A DNA stretch of 16,604 nucleotides from contig DLQW01000069.1 in the NCBI GenBank assembly GCA_002474405.1, forward strand, positions 23,871 to 40,474, in the 5' to 3' direction. This DNA is from Christensenella sp. UBA7597 (GTDB taxonomy: Bacteria > Bacillota > Clostridia > Christensenellales > Borkfalkiaceae). Both the position numbers and the translations under genes were made by a program. Below the pieces are notes generated by a model. That model did not search any database. It was not told the DNA's origin and saw only the letters and a list, made by a program, of their open reading frames with translations. Each line of letters begins with the position of its first letter. Position 1 is the first letter of the stretch. Shown here in pieces: positions 1 to 7,422 of the stretch.

Positions 1-186
1 GAAACGCCCGACCCCGTAGACCCCGTTGATCCCGTGGACCCGGAACCCAAACCCGATCAGCCGGACGAAGATAACGGCAAAAAGAAAGGCTGCTCCGGCG
101 CGGTGAGCGTATCTTCCGCGGTGTGCGTGATTCTTGCGCTGGCGGGCGCAGGCGTTGCGGCAGGCAAAAAGAAGAAAGAAGATTAA
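1..186 (+). CDS. C-terminal end of a surface protein with Cys-containing membrane tail (5' partial)
   Basis: Only the last 61 codons lie in the window; frame 1 is open from base 1 to a TAA at 184-186. The visible part begins with an acidic, proline-rich stalk made of repeated Asp-Pro-Val units (residues 4-14), then a charged stretch, a GKKKGCSG motif, about 20 small and hydrophobic residues (VSVSSAVCVILALAGAGVAA), and a Lys-rich end (KKKKED). This order (Pro-rich spacer, short Gly-Cys motif, membrane span, basic tail) matches the plan of C-terminal sorting signals, though there is no LPXTG motif. I infer an exported, envelope-attached protein whose functional domains lie to the left of the window. 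The function of those domains cannot be told. A strong terminator follows 18 bases later. Confidence 0.8.
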   Translation, partial: ETPDPVDPVDPVDPEPKPDQPDEDNGKKKGCSGAVSVSSAVCVILALAGAGVAAGKKKKED

Positions 187-204
187 ACCGTCTTTCCCAT
201 GATA

Positions 205-239
205 AAAAAGCCTTGCGGAAAAATTCCGCGAGGCTTTTT
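205..239. terminator. Bidirectional intrinsic terminator
   Basis: A 16-bp stem (205-220 with 224-239, one T-G wobble) closes on an AAA loop. The stem has a GC-rich core (GCCTTGCGGAA) flanked by five to six A on the left and five T on the right, so it reads as a Rho-independent terminator on both strands. It ends the plus-strand partial gene at 186 and can also stop the minus-strand phosphorylase/galactosidase operon, which ends at 290. Nothing else is visible between 240 and 289. Confidence 0.9.
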
Positions 240-289
240 GCATATCGTATTTCCGGTGCGTGAACCGCAGGAAAAGTAAAGAGCGAGGC

Positions 290-2413
290 TCAGTCGATTT
301 GAATAAATTCGATCAGAAACGTTCTGAAATCGGCGTCGGAACAAACGTCTTGCGAAAGGCGGTAGTTTTCATACGGAATTCCGTAGAGGAGCGTAGCGCC
401 GCCCGCCGTGAATTCGTTGTTGACGGATAAATCTTTATTATACACGACCGCTTTGTATTTCGCGGTTGCGTTCAGACCTTTGAAGGCGATTCTGCGATTC
501 GATACGCCGTTTTCGCGGCGGGGCATGATTACGCTTGCAAGGGCTCTGTCTTTCCGCGCGGACACCGTTTCGAAACCGCATACGCCGCGGAGGTTGCCGA
601 GGCGGTAAAAATCGCCGAACTGAATCATCTCGCGCCGTTTTTTATAGAAGTCGGAAAAACGCGCCGTAGCCTTGATTTCCCGTGCGGTGAACGAAGAACA
701 ATCCAGTTCGTAGCCGAAATTGAACAGACACGCCACGTTGAATCGGTTTTCCGGAGAGAAAGATCTTTTCGTGAACCGATTCGGCGAGGCGGAGAGATGC
801 GCCGTCATGCACGATTGCGGATAGCATAACGAAGTGTTCGTCTGAATTTCGGTGCGTACGAGGGCGTCGGTGTTGTCGCTCGTCCAGATTTGCGGAAAAT
901 AGCACAGGATGCCGAGATCGAAGCGCGCTCCGCCGGCGGCGCAGCCTTCGAAAAGGATTTCTGGGTGCTTTTCCGTGAGTGTTTTCATGACGTCGTACAG
1001 AGCGATGACGTATCGGTGGAAATATTCGCCGATGAACACGCTTTTTGAAAAACAATCGCTCATCACTCTGTTGAAATCCCATTTGATACAGGCGGGTTTT
1101 GTGAGGCGAATCACGTTTTCTACGCTGTTTTCCACGTATTTTTTCACGTCGGCGTTCGTAAGATCCAGCATCATCTGATTTCTGTGCAGAAACGTTTTTT
1201 TCTTCGGAATCGCCATGGCGTATTCGGGGTGCGTGCGGAAAAGTTCGCTGCGCGGGGAAATCATTTCCGGCTCCATCCATATGCCGAATTCCATGCCGAG
1301 CGCGCGTATATCGTCGGCAAGGCGGGCGATGCCGCCCGTTTTTGCCTCGTTGTCGGACCAGTCGCCGAGAGAAGAAGAATCGTCGTTTCTTGCGCCGAAC
1401 CATCCGTCGTCGAGAACAAAGAGTTCCGCGCCCGCTTTTTTGCCGTTTTTCGCGATGGCGAGAATTTTTTCTTTGGTGAAATCGAATTCCGTGCCTTCCC
1501 AGTTGTTGATAACGATCGGGCGTTTTTTGCGCTGCCAGCGTTTCGGAATAATATGCTTGCCGATAAAGGAATGAAGGTTCAGCGAGAGTTCGTCCTCATT
1601 TTCCGCAAAAATCATCACCGCTTCCGGGGCGTAAAAGGTTTCGCCCGGAGGCAGGCGGTATTCGAAGGCAAAATCGTTGATTCCCGAAACGATTCTCGTC
1701 CGTCGGAAAGAATCCGTTTCGTAAGAAGTTTTGTGATTTCCCGAATAGACGAGGTTGAACGCGTATATGCCGCGGTCGTTTTTGATAAAAGTAAACGGGT
1801 TGTGCTGCGCGGAAGAGGCGCCCGCCAGCGATTGATTGACGAATACGCCCGAACTTAAAGGCGTATCGTGCCGGGTTCTTTCGCCCGCCCAGCAGCCGTC
1901 GAACGTGCTCGCCGTGAAATCCGTTTCGCTCAGATCCAGTTGAAGGGAAGCGAATTTTTTTAAAGTTACGGTGTTTTCTCCGAGGTTTTTCAAGGAAGAA
2001 CGCACGGTAATCGAATTGTTGCCGCGGTAGGCGGAATAGGCGATGGTAAGAAGCAGATTTTCCGTTTCGTCCGCGAATTCGAACGTAATTGTTTTTTCCG
2101 CGCCGAACGACGAGGGCAGCGAGGGAATATTCTTTTTCCCTTTCGATACGACCGCGCTTTTAAACACGAATTCGTTCGTAAAAGAATTGTCCGCGTTGAA
2201 AATCAGGAGCGATTTGTCGCGATGATCGTCGTCGCCGAAGCAGGAAAAAAGTTTGTTCCTTAAATCCGTACCGATATTGTCTTCTTTCGTATATAATAGC
2301 GGAGACGTTTCGCCGATGTTTTTTCCGTAATACAGATAAACCACGCTTTGCCCGTCCTGCAGAAACACGAGGGAAGTATCGGGCGTGTCCAGTCGGTAGA
2401 TTTTTCCGTTCAT
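290..2413 (-). CDS. galA: Alpha-galactosidase, GH36 family
   Basis: This 707-residue protein hydrolyses terminal alpha-galactosyl groups from oligosaccharides. The length fits GH36 (about 700-740). It has an N-terminal beta-sandwich (about 1-290), a catalytic barrel (about 295-600) and a small C-terminal beta domain. Family motifs seen: VLDDGWFG (333-340) followed by SSLGDW; GIWMEPEM (377-384); KWDFNR with the nucleophile Asp446; CAAGGARFD (491-499) and WTSDNTDA with the acid/base Asp513. No signal peptide is present, so it acts in the cytoplasm. The open frame runs further upstream to 2599, but that part is Arg-rich shadow sequence inside the neighbouring gene. The ATG at 2411-2413 has an AGAGG site (2424-2428) ten bases before it and overlaps the stop of the upstream phosphorylase as ATGA, so translational coupling is likely. 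Exact linkage preference is not visible. Confidence 0.95.
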   Translation of the reverse strand: MNGKIYRLDTPDTSLVFLQDGQSVVYLYYGKNIGETSPLLYTKEDNIGTDLRNKLFSCFGDDDHRDKSLLIFNADNSFTNEFVFKSAVVSKGKKNIPSLPSSFGAEKTITFEFADETENLLLTIAYSAYRGNNSITVRSSLKNLGENTVTLKKFASLQLDLSETDFTASTFDGCWAGERTRHDTPLSSGVFVNQSLAGASSAQHNPFTFIKNDRGIYAFNLVYSGNHKTSYETDSFRRTRIVSGINDFAFEYRLPPGETFYAPEAVMIFAENEDELSLNLHSFIGKHIIPKRWQRKKRPIVINNWEGTEFDFTKEKILAIAKNGKKAGAELFVLDDGWFGARNDDSSSLGDWSDNEAKTGGIARLADDIRALGMEFGIWMEPEMISPRSELFRTHPEYAMAIPKKKTFLHRNQMMLDLTNADVKKYVENSVENVIRLTKPACIKWDFNRVMSDCFSKSVFIGEYFHRYVIALYDVMKTLTEKHPEILFEGCAAGGARFDLGILCYFPQIWTSDNTDALVRTEIQTNTSLCYPQSCMTAHLSASPNRFTKRSFSPENRFNVACLFNFGYELDCSSFTAREIKATARFSDFYKKRREMIQFGDFYRLGNLRGVCGFETVSARKDRALASVIMPRRENGVSNRRIAFKGLNATAKYKAVVYNKDLSVNNEFTAGGATLLYGIPYENYRLSQDVCSDADFRTFLIEFIQID

Positions 2414-4848
2414 CGATAAATTACCTCTGCTTGAACGGTCGCGCCGTTTTCCGCCGCGGGAAGCACGCCGTTGACGCACTTCTTTCCGTTTACGTAAACT
2501 CCGGGTTCCGCGTCGCTCTTCCGTATGGCGTGAATTTCGTATTTCACGCCGCGATAACGGCGGGTGAGGAAAAATTCGCCGAGCGATTGCGGCATGCACG
2601 GCGTTACGGAAAGTCCGTCGAGGGTGGGCTTTATGCCCAGAATATACTGCGACGCGTTGACGAATGTCCAGGCGGCGGTGCCCGTAAGCCAGCTGTTTTT
2701 CGCCGAGCCGAAATCGGGCGCGTCTTTTCCCGCAATCATCTGACTGAAAACGTAAGGTTCGGTTTTATGTATTTCGCTGATTTCTTCAAGATAGGCGGGG
2801 CATATTTTACGATAAATTTCAAAAGCGCGTTCTCCGTTTCCCGTTACGGCTTCCGCGCAGCTGATCCAAGGGTTGTTGTGGCAGAAAATGCCCGCGTTTT
2901 CTTTGTAGCCGCAAGGGTAGGAAGATACTTCGCCGAGGTTTACGTGATATTCTTTGTAGGCGGGTTGCAAAAGCACGATGCCGTATTTTGTATCGAGATG
3001 TTTTTTTACGCTGTCGAGCGCGGCTCGCGCTTTGCCGTCGTTCACGCCGATCCCCGCCATCACGCACATGCCCTGCGGTTCGATGAAGATTTTCCCGTCG
3101 TCGCATACGCGGCTTCCTACGGGGTTACCGAACGCGTCGTAGGCGCGCACGAACCATTCGCCGTCCCAGCCCGCCGTTTCCGCCGCAATCGTCATTTTCC
3201 GCACTTCTTCGCGTATGCGTTCCGCTTCCGCGGCGTCGTTTGTTTTCTCGCAAAGTTTCGCGTATTCTTCGCCGTATTTAACGAACATGCCCGCGATGAA
3301 CACGCTTTCCGCTTTGCCGCTTTCGAAATTCGAGCAGGTCTGGAAGCTTTCGCCCGGAGTTTCGGAAAAACAGTTGAGGTTCAGACAGTCGTTCCAGTCG
3401 GCTCTGCCGATCAGCGGCAGCCCGTGAGGACCTTTGTGCGTAATCGTGAAATTCACCGAACGTTTCAGATGTTCGAGGAGGGAAGCCCGATCGTTTTCGT
3501 TGTTGTTGAAAGGGACGCTTTCGCTTAAAATCGAAAAGTCGCCCGTTTCCGCAACGTAGGCATAGGTGCAGGCAATCAACCAGAGCGGATCGTCGTTGAA
3601 GCCGCCGCCCACGTCGGCGTTGCCGCGTTTGGTAAGCGGCTGATACTGGTGCCAGGTGGTGCCGTCGGGAAGTTGAATCGACGCGATATCGATAATGCGT
3701 TCGCGCGCCTTTTCGGGCAGTATGTGCACGAAGCCGAGAAGATCCTGACAGGAATCGCGGAAGCCCATTCCCCGCCCGATACCGCTTTCGTAATAACTCG
3801 CGCTGCGGCTCATGCGGTAAGTTATCAGACATTGATACTGGTTCCAGATATTCACGGTTCTGTCGAATTTTTCGTCCGCCGTTTTTACGGAGAACTTGTC
3901 CAGCAGCGTATTCCAGTGCGTTTTCAGTTCGTTGAAGGCATCGTAAACGGCTTGTTCCGTTTTGTATTTTCCGATGAGCGCGACGGCTTTCTTTTTATTG
4001 ACGACGCCCGGCGCTTCCCATTTATCGTTTTTCTCGTTTTCCGCATAGCCGAGAAGATATACGAGGGAGATTTCCTGCCCCGGCGCAAGCGTTACGTCTT
4101 TTCTCAGAAACGCCACGGGCGCCCAGCCGCTTGCTTTTTCGTTGAACGACGTGGCGAGGCGTACCGCATCGGGGCAATCGAAACCGTTGAATTTGCCGAG
4201 GAAGGTATCTCTGTCGGTATCGTAGCCGTCGGGCGCGGCGTTCAGGGAGAAAAACGCGTAGTGATTGCGCCGTTCGCGGTATTCCGTTTTATGATACACC
4301 GCGCCGTAATCGCCGCATTGCGTGATTTCCACTTCGCCCGTGTTGTAATTGCGCTGGAAATTCGTCGTATCGTCCTGTGCGTTCCACAGGCAGAATTCCA
4401 CGCCGCCGTACACGGAGAGCGTTTTTTCTTCCGCAGAATTATTTTTAATCTTTAAAAGATCGATTTCGCAGTTGTCTTTTTGCGGCACGAAACATAAAAG
4501 TTCGGCGGAAACGTCGTTTTTCCTGCTTTCGAATACGGTGTAATTGAGTCCGTGGCGGCAGCGATAAAAATCGAGCGGCGTTTTGCACGGAAGAAAAGCG
4601 GGAGAAAACGCCGTTTTTCCGTCGGTGATGTAGAAATATCTGCCGCCGTTATCCGTGGCGGGCGAATTGTAGCGATAGCGGGTGAGCCGTCTTAATTTTG
4701 CGTCGCGGTAGAAAGAATAGCCGCCCGCCGTATTTGAAATAATGGAAAAAAAGTCGTCGTTGCCGAGATAGTTGATCCAGGGCAGCGGGGTGTACGGCGT
4801 ATCGATTACGTATTCTTTGCGTTCGTCGTCGAAATATCCGAATTTCAT
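2410..4848 (-). CDS. cbp: Cellobiose phosphorylase, GH94 family
   Basis: This 812-residue enzyme splits cellobiose with phosphate into glucose 1-phosphate and glucose, saving ATP compared with hydrolysis. The whole length follows the cellobiose phosphorylase pattern that I know from Cellvibrio gilvus (about 822 residues): a start of MKFGYFDDERKEYVI, PWINYLG (23-29), AGGYSFYRDA (41-50), RRLTRYRY (53-60), EFCLWNAQDD (151-160), YHKTEYRERR (185-194), NIWNQYQC (333-340), GRGMGFRD (358-365) and GLPLIGRADWNDCLN (476-490). The ADWND motif carries the family's general acid Asp. EIHKTEPYVFSQMIAG and KNSWLTGTAAW near the end also fit. There is no signal peptide, so it works on imported cellobiose. AAGGAG lies ten bases before the ATG. 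It is first gene of a two-gene operon with the GH36 gene. Other GH94 specificities (cellodextrin, chitobiose) are less likely, since the similarity runs along the full length. Confidence 0.96.
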   Translation of the reverse strand: MKFGYFDDERKEYVIDTPYTPLPWINYLGNDDFFSIISNTAGGYSFYRDAKLRRLTRYRYNSPATDNGGRYFYITDGKTAFSPAFLPCKTPLDFYRCRHGLNYTVFESRKNDVSAELLCFVPQKDNCEIDLLKIKNNSAEEKTLSVYGGVEFCLWNAQDDTTNFQRNYNTGEVEITQCGDYGAVYHKTEYRERRNHYAFFSLNAAPDGYDTDRDTFLGKFNGFDCPDAVRLATSFNEKASGWAPVAFLRKDVTLAPGQEISLVYLLGYAENEKNDKWEAPGVVNKKKAVALIGKYKTEQAVYDAFNELKTHWNTLLDKFSVKTADEKFDRTVNIWNQYQCLITYRMSRSASYYESGIGRGMGFRDSCQDLLGFVHILPEKARERIIDIASIQLPDGTTWHQYQPLTKRGNADVGGGFNDDPLWLIACTYAYVAETGDFSILSESVPFNNNENDRASLLEHLKRSVNFTITHKGPHGLPLIGRADWNDCLNLNCFSETPGESFQTCSNFESGKAESVFIAGMFVKYGEEYAKLCEKTNDAAEAERIREEVRKMTIAAETAGWDGEWFVRAYDAFGNPVGSRVCDDGKIFIEPQGMCVMAGIGVNDGKARAALDSVKKHLDTKYGIVLLQPAYKEYHVNLGEVSSYPCGYKENAGIFCHNNPWISCAEAVTGNGERAFEIYRKICPAYLEEISEIHKTEPYVFSQMIAGKDAPDFGSAKNSWLTGTAAWTFVNASQYILGIKPTLDGLSVTPCMPQSLGEFFLTRRYRGVKYEIHAIRKSDAEPGVYVNGKKCVNGVLPAAENGATVQAEVIYR

Positions 4849-4884
4849 TTTCTAAAAACTCCTTGTTTGTTTTCGTTCGGCAAG

Positions 4885-4913
4885 ATTATAGCGCATTCGC
4901 CCGCGCGTGTAAA
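4885..4913 (-). promoter_or_regulatory. Sigma-70-type promoter of the phosphorylase/galactosidase operon
   Basis: Read on the minus strand: TTTACA (4908-4913), a 17-base spacer, then a perfect TATAAT (4885-4890). Transcription should start near 4878, giving a leader of about 30 bases that holds AAGGAG (4859-4864). The promoter is back to back with that of the GH1 gene. Confidence 0.8.
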
Positions 4914-4932
4914 TGCCAAAAACTTTTAAAAC

Positions 4933-4950
4933 GAAGAAATCTAAAAAAAA
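4933..4950. promoter_or_regulatory. Shared intergenic element, copy 1 (GAAGAAATCT plus A-tract)
   Basis: GAAGAAATCT is followed by eight A. The same ten bases followed by nine A recur at 7309-7327. Here the element lies 19 bases beyond the -35 box of the minus-strand promoter (4908-4913) and 15 bases before the plus-strand -35 box. It could be an operator or activator site, or an A-rich UP-like element. Which protein binds, if any, is unknown. Confidence 0.4.
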
Positions 4951-4965
4951 TCATAAGAAAACGTA

Positions 4966-4994
4966 TTGCTTTTATCGCCGCTTTGCTTTAAAAT
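4966..4994 (+). promoter_or_regulatory. Sigma-70-type promoter of the GH1 gene
   Basis: TTGCTT (4966-4971), a 17-base spacer and TAAAAT (4989-4994). Transcription would start near 5001, leaving a leader of about 30 bases before the ATG at 5032. The presence of these boxes also argues against the upstream in-frame TTG at 4966 being the start codon. Confidence 0.65.
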
Positions 4995-5031
4995 GACGAA
5001 AAAAGTACAGGAAAAAGGGAACTACAGATTT

Positions 5032-6396
5032 ATGAAACAAGATTTTCTCTGGGGCGCGGCGTCCGCCGCATATCAGGTGGAAGGCGCATGGAACGAGGAC
5101 GGAAAAACGCCCAGCATCTGGGACGAATTCACGCACGACAAACGGGCGTACAGGCAGCAGACGGGCGATACGGCGTGCGACCATTATCACCGCTTTGCGG
5201 AGGACGTGGCGCTGATGAAAGAGCTCGGTTTGCAATCGTACAGATTTTCCGTATCGTGGGCGAGAATCATGCCGAGCGAGGGAGCGATAAACGAAAAAGG
5301 GGTTGATTTTTATCGTCGTCTGATCGATCTTCTGCTGGCAAGCGGCATCAGACCTATGCTGACGTTGTATCACTGGGATATGCCGGTGTGGGTATATCGG
5401 AAAGGCGGTTTTTTAAACCGAGACGTCGTAAAATATTTTTCTTCTTACGCCGCGACGATTGCGGAAAGATTCGGCGACAGGGTGAAAGATTTTATCACGA
5501 TCAACGAGCCGCAATGCGTCTTGCACGGCGGGTTGTATTCCGACGCGCTTGCCCCCGGAATCAAGGTAACGCTGAAAGAATTGCTGCTTGCGGGGCACAA
5601 TTTGCTTTTGTGCCACGGGGCGGCGGTTACGGAACTGAGGAAGCGCGTGCCGGGGGCGAAAATCGGCATTGCCTCCTGCGGCTGGGTAACCTGCCCCGCG
5701 GACGATACGAAGGAGAGCGAAGAAGCCGCGTACCGTGATTTTTTCAAGGTGTGGAAAGAACAGCCGATGAATTGCATGTCCGTGCTTGCCGACCCCGTAT
5801 ATCTCGGAGATTACCCGGAAAAATATTACGAGTATTTCGGAGACGACCTGCCCGAAATTACAAAAGACGATCTGCAATCGATTTCGCAGCCGCTCGATTT
5901 TATCGGGCAGAATATGTATTCCGGATTTTATATGGATAAAAACGGCAACGTCGCGCCGTTCGGGGACGGTTCGCCGCAAAATTCGATGGGGTGGGACGAT
6001 ATTCCCGAATCGTTGTATTACGGCTTGAAATTTCTGTATAAAAGATATAATAAGCCGATTATCGTTACGGAAAACGGCACGGCGCAGAACGACAGAATCT
6101 GCCTCGACGGAAAAGTGCACGACGCTTGTCGCATCGACCACACGGCGCGGTATCTTCTTCAGATAAAAAAAGCCGTAGACGAGGGGATTCCCGTGCACGG
6201 CTATTATCACTGGTCTTTTACGGATAATTTCGAATGGAAATGCGGCTACGCAAAGCGTTTCGGACTGGTGTTCGTCGATTATAAAACGCAGCAAAGAATC
6301 AGAAAAGATTCTTACTTTTTCTATAAAAAAGTGATAGAAACAAACGGAAGCGTCTTGTCTTCGCCCGAAAAATTATTTTACATAAAGCAATCGTAA
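5032..6396 (+). CDS. bglA: Beta-glucosidase, GH1 family
   Basis: This 454-residue retaining glycosidase removes terminal beta-glucosyl (or related) residues from oligosaccharides in the cytoplasm. Its start, MKQDFLWGAASAAYQVEGAW, is the usual GH1 opening with the sugar-binding Gln15. The acid/base is Glu159 in TINEP and the nucleophile Glu347 in IVTENG. YHWSFTDNFEW (392-402) followed by GYAKRFGLVFVDY is the typical aglycone-side signature. Length is normal. An upstream TTG in the same frame is rejected because it falls in the -35 box; the chosen ATG has AAGGGA eleven bases before it. The gene is divergent from the cellobiose phosphorylase. Whether it acts on plain or phosphorylated sugars is not certain: no PTS genes are near, and the nearby importer is an ABC system, so unphosphorylated substrates are more likely. 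Confidence 0.94.
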   Translation: MKQDFLWGAASAAYQVEGAWNEDGKTPSIWDEFTHDKRAYRQQTGDTACDHYHRFAEDVALMKELGLQSYRFSVSWARIMPSEGAINEKGVDFYRRLIDLLLASGIRPMLTLYHWDMPVWVYRKGGFLNRDVVKYFSSYAATIAERFGDRVKDFITINEPQCVLHGGLYSDALAPGIKVTLKELLLAGHNLLLCHGAAVTELRKRVPGAKIGIASCGWVTCPADDTKESEEAAYRDFFKVWKEQPMNCMSVLADPVYLGDYPEKYYEYFGDDLPEITKDDLQSISQPLDFIGQNMYSGFYMDKNGNVAPFGDGSPQNSMGWDDIPESLYYGLKFLYKRYNKPIIVTENGTAQNDRICLDGKVHDACRIDHTARYLLQIKKAVDEGIPVHGYYHWSFTDNFEWKCGYAKRFGLVFVDYKTQQRIRKDSYFFYKKVIETNGSVLSSPEKLFYIKQS

Positions 6397-7211
6397 AGTT
6401 TGCCGATTTCGGCTTTCGCGTCGTAATACTTAATCAGTTCCGATACGGAAACCACCTGAAAACCTCTCGCTTTCAGATCGGGCAGCAATCGTTTCACCGC
6501 GCTCACCGTTTTATCGTAGCCCTGGTGCATCAGCACGATTCCGCCGTCCGAAAGATTGGAAGATACGGTGTTGTAGATATTGTTTTCAGTAACGGATTCC
6601 TGCCAGTCGGAAGCGTCCAGCGAAGCCGTCCAGTTGATGAAAACGGCGGGGTAGAGGGCTAAAACGCGCGCATCGGCGTGCCCGCCCGCAGGACGAACGA
6701 GATGTACGGCTTTGCCGTCGAACGCTTTCAGGACGTCGTCGGTTTTTAGCAGTTCTTCTTTTACTTTTTCGTCGGAAAGCGTCGTCAGGTCGGTGTGCGT
6801 GAACGTGTGATTTCCCAGTTCGAAATTCATGGATACCGCCCGCGCAAGAATTTGCGCGTTTTCGTCGGAGACGCGCGCGCCGATGGTGAACAGCGTGGCG
6901 TGGGCGATATAATCGGGATTCGTCGCGTTGAAAGAATCGAATACGTCGAGAAGAGCGTTCGTTTTTTCCGTCGGTCCGTCGTCGAAGGTGAACGCGATAA
7001 GGCGGCGGTTGTCCCCGATGTGCGAAATATCCGTTCCGGAGACGTCAAGACAGGGATTTTCCGCGGGAGCGGAGGGCGAAGAAGGATTCGAAGAAGGGGG
7101 CGTACCGCCGTTCGTCTGCCCGTCGTTCCCCGTATTGCCGGAACATGCCGCGGCAAAGAAAAGAGAGAAAGTTAAAATAAAACCGAGGGATATTTTTAAA
7201 AATTTTTTCAT
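6378..7211 (-). CDS. Polysaccharide deacetylase lipoprotein, CE4/NodB domain
   Basis: This 277-residue protein probably removes N- or O-acetyl groups from a cell-surface or extracellular glycan. A lipoprotein signal (MKKFLKISLGFILTFSLFFAAA) ends at Cys23, followed by a Gly/Ser/Pro-rich linker (24-53). The NodB domain (about 70-265) carries TFDDGP with Asp77 and Asp78, GNHTFTHTDL with the metal ligands His135 and His139, RPAGG (173-177, usually RPPYG in the family), a DASDW motif with Trp203, and IVLMHQG with His229. All main catalytic motifs are present. ATG at 7211 is preceded by AAAGAGG with five bases between. The 3' end overlaps the convergent GH1 gene by 19 bases. Possible substrates are peptidoglycan, chitin-type oligomers or acetylated xylan; the sequence does not decide among them. 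Confidence 0.9.
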   Translation of the reverse strand: MKKFLKISLGFILTFSLFFAAACSGNTGNDGQTNGGTPPSSNPSSPSAPAENPCLDVSGTDISHIGDNRRLIAFTFDDGPTEKTNALLDVFDSFNATNPDYIAHATLFTIGARVSDENAQILARAVSMNFELGNHTFTHTDLTTLSDEKVKEELLKTDDVLKAFDGKAVHLVRPAGGHADARVLALYPAVFINWTASLDASDWQESVTENNIYNTVSSNLSDGGIVLMHQGYDKTVSAVKRLLPDLKARGFQVVSVSELIKYYDAKAEIGKLYDCFM

Positions 7212-7255
7212 GGCAGCCTCTTTGGAAAGAGCGGAAAAGACCGCTCCCGGAATTT
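7212..7255 (-). promoter_or_regulatory. Deacetylase leader with two overlapping alternative hairpins
   Basis: The predicted 44-base leader contains GAGCGG/CCGCTC (7229-7234 with 7241-7246, six-base loop) and a perfect CTCTTT/AAAGAG palindrome (7218-7223 with 7226-7231). They share bases 7229-7231, so only one can form at a time. The second hairpin would pair most of the ribosome binding site (7217-7221). This looks like a possible translational switch; there is no experimental support here. Confidence 0.35.
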
Positions 7256-7261
7256 TTCTTA

Positions 7262-7290
7262 ATCATAACATATATAAAAGAAGAAATCAA
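7262..7290 (-). promoter_or_regulatory. Sigma-70-type promoter of the deacetylase lipoprotein gene
   Basis: On the minus strand: TTGATT (7285-7290), a 17-base spacer and TATGAT (7262-7267). Transcription should start near 7255. The bases GAAGAAATC at 7280-7288 overlap the -35 box and repeat the core of the element found at 7309-7317. Confidence 0.7.
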
Positions 7291-7308
7291 TTTTTTCGGG
7301 ACGAAAGA

Positions 7309-7327
7309 GAAGAAATCTAAAAAAAAA
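7309..7327. promoter_or_regulatory. Shared intergenic element, copy 2 (GAAGAAATCT plus A-tract)
   Basis: GAAGAAATCT followed by nine A, matching 4933-4950. It starts 19 bases beyond the outer edge of the minus-strand -35 box (7285-7290), almost the same position as copy 1 has relative to its minus-strand promoter. It is also upstream of the plus-strand -10 box at 7347. Confidence 0.4.
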
Positions 7328-7346
7328 GATAAAAAAAATACTATCA

Positions 7347-7352
7347 TATAAT
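7347..7352 (+). promoter_or_regulatory. Likely -10 box of the ABC transporter operon
   Basis: A perfect TATAAT. The expected -35 position falls in an A-rich run (about 7324-7329) without a recognisable TTGACA-like box, which suggests reliance on an activator or on the A-tract. The leader to the ATG at 7423 would be about 64 bases. Confidence 0.5.
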
Positions 7353-7422
7353 ACGGCGATCATATACAATGATTCAAGAAAAATCGACGGAATCGCTTCG
7401 CCGAAAATCACGGGAGAATACA

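Noticed and set aside
2414..2599. N-terminal extension of the alpha-galactosidase
   Set aside because: The extra 62 residues are Arg-rich and lie within the phosphorylase gene; the ATG at 2413 has a ribosome binding site and begins at the normal GH36 position.
2431..4455. Long plus-strand open frames opposite the cellobiose phosphorylase
   Set aside because: They are antisense to a full-length GH94 match, have no ribosome binding sites of note and encode Arg/Phe/Val-rich sequence with no family features.
5413..6294. 293-codon minus-strand frame opposite the GH1 gene
   Set aside because: It is a shadow of a clear beta-glucosidase gene and no motif or ribosome binding site supports it.
7319..7338. 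A-rich stretch as a phase-variable repeat
   Set aside because: It is non-coding, interrupted by GAT, and there is no reading frame for it to switch.
7369..7422. Earlier start for the first permease at 7369
   Set aside because: The ATG has no ribosome binding site and would fall about ten bases after the expected transcript start.
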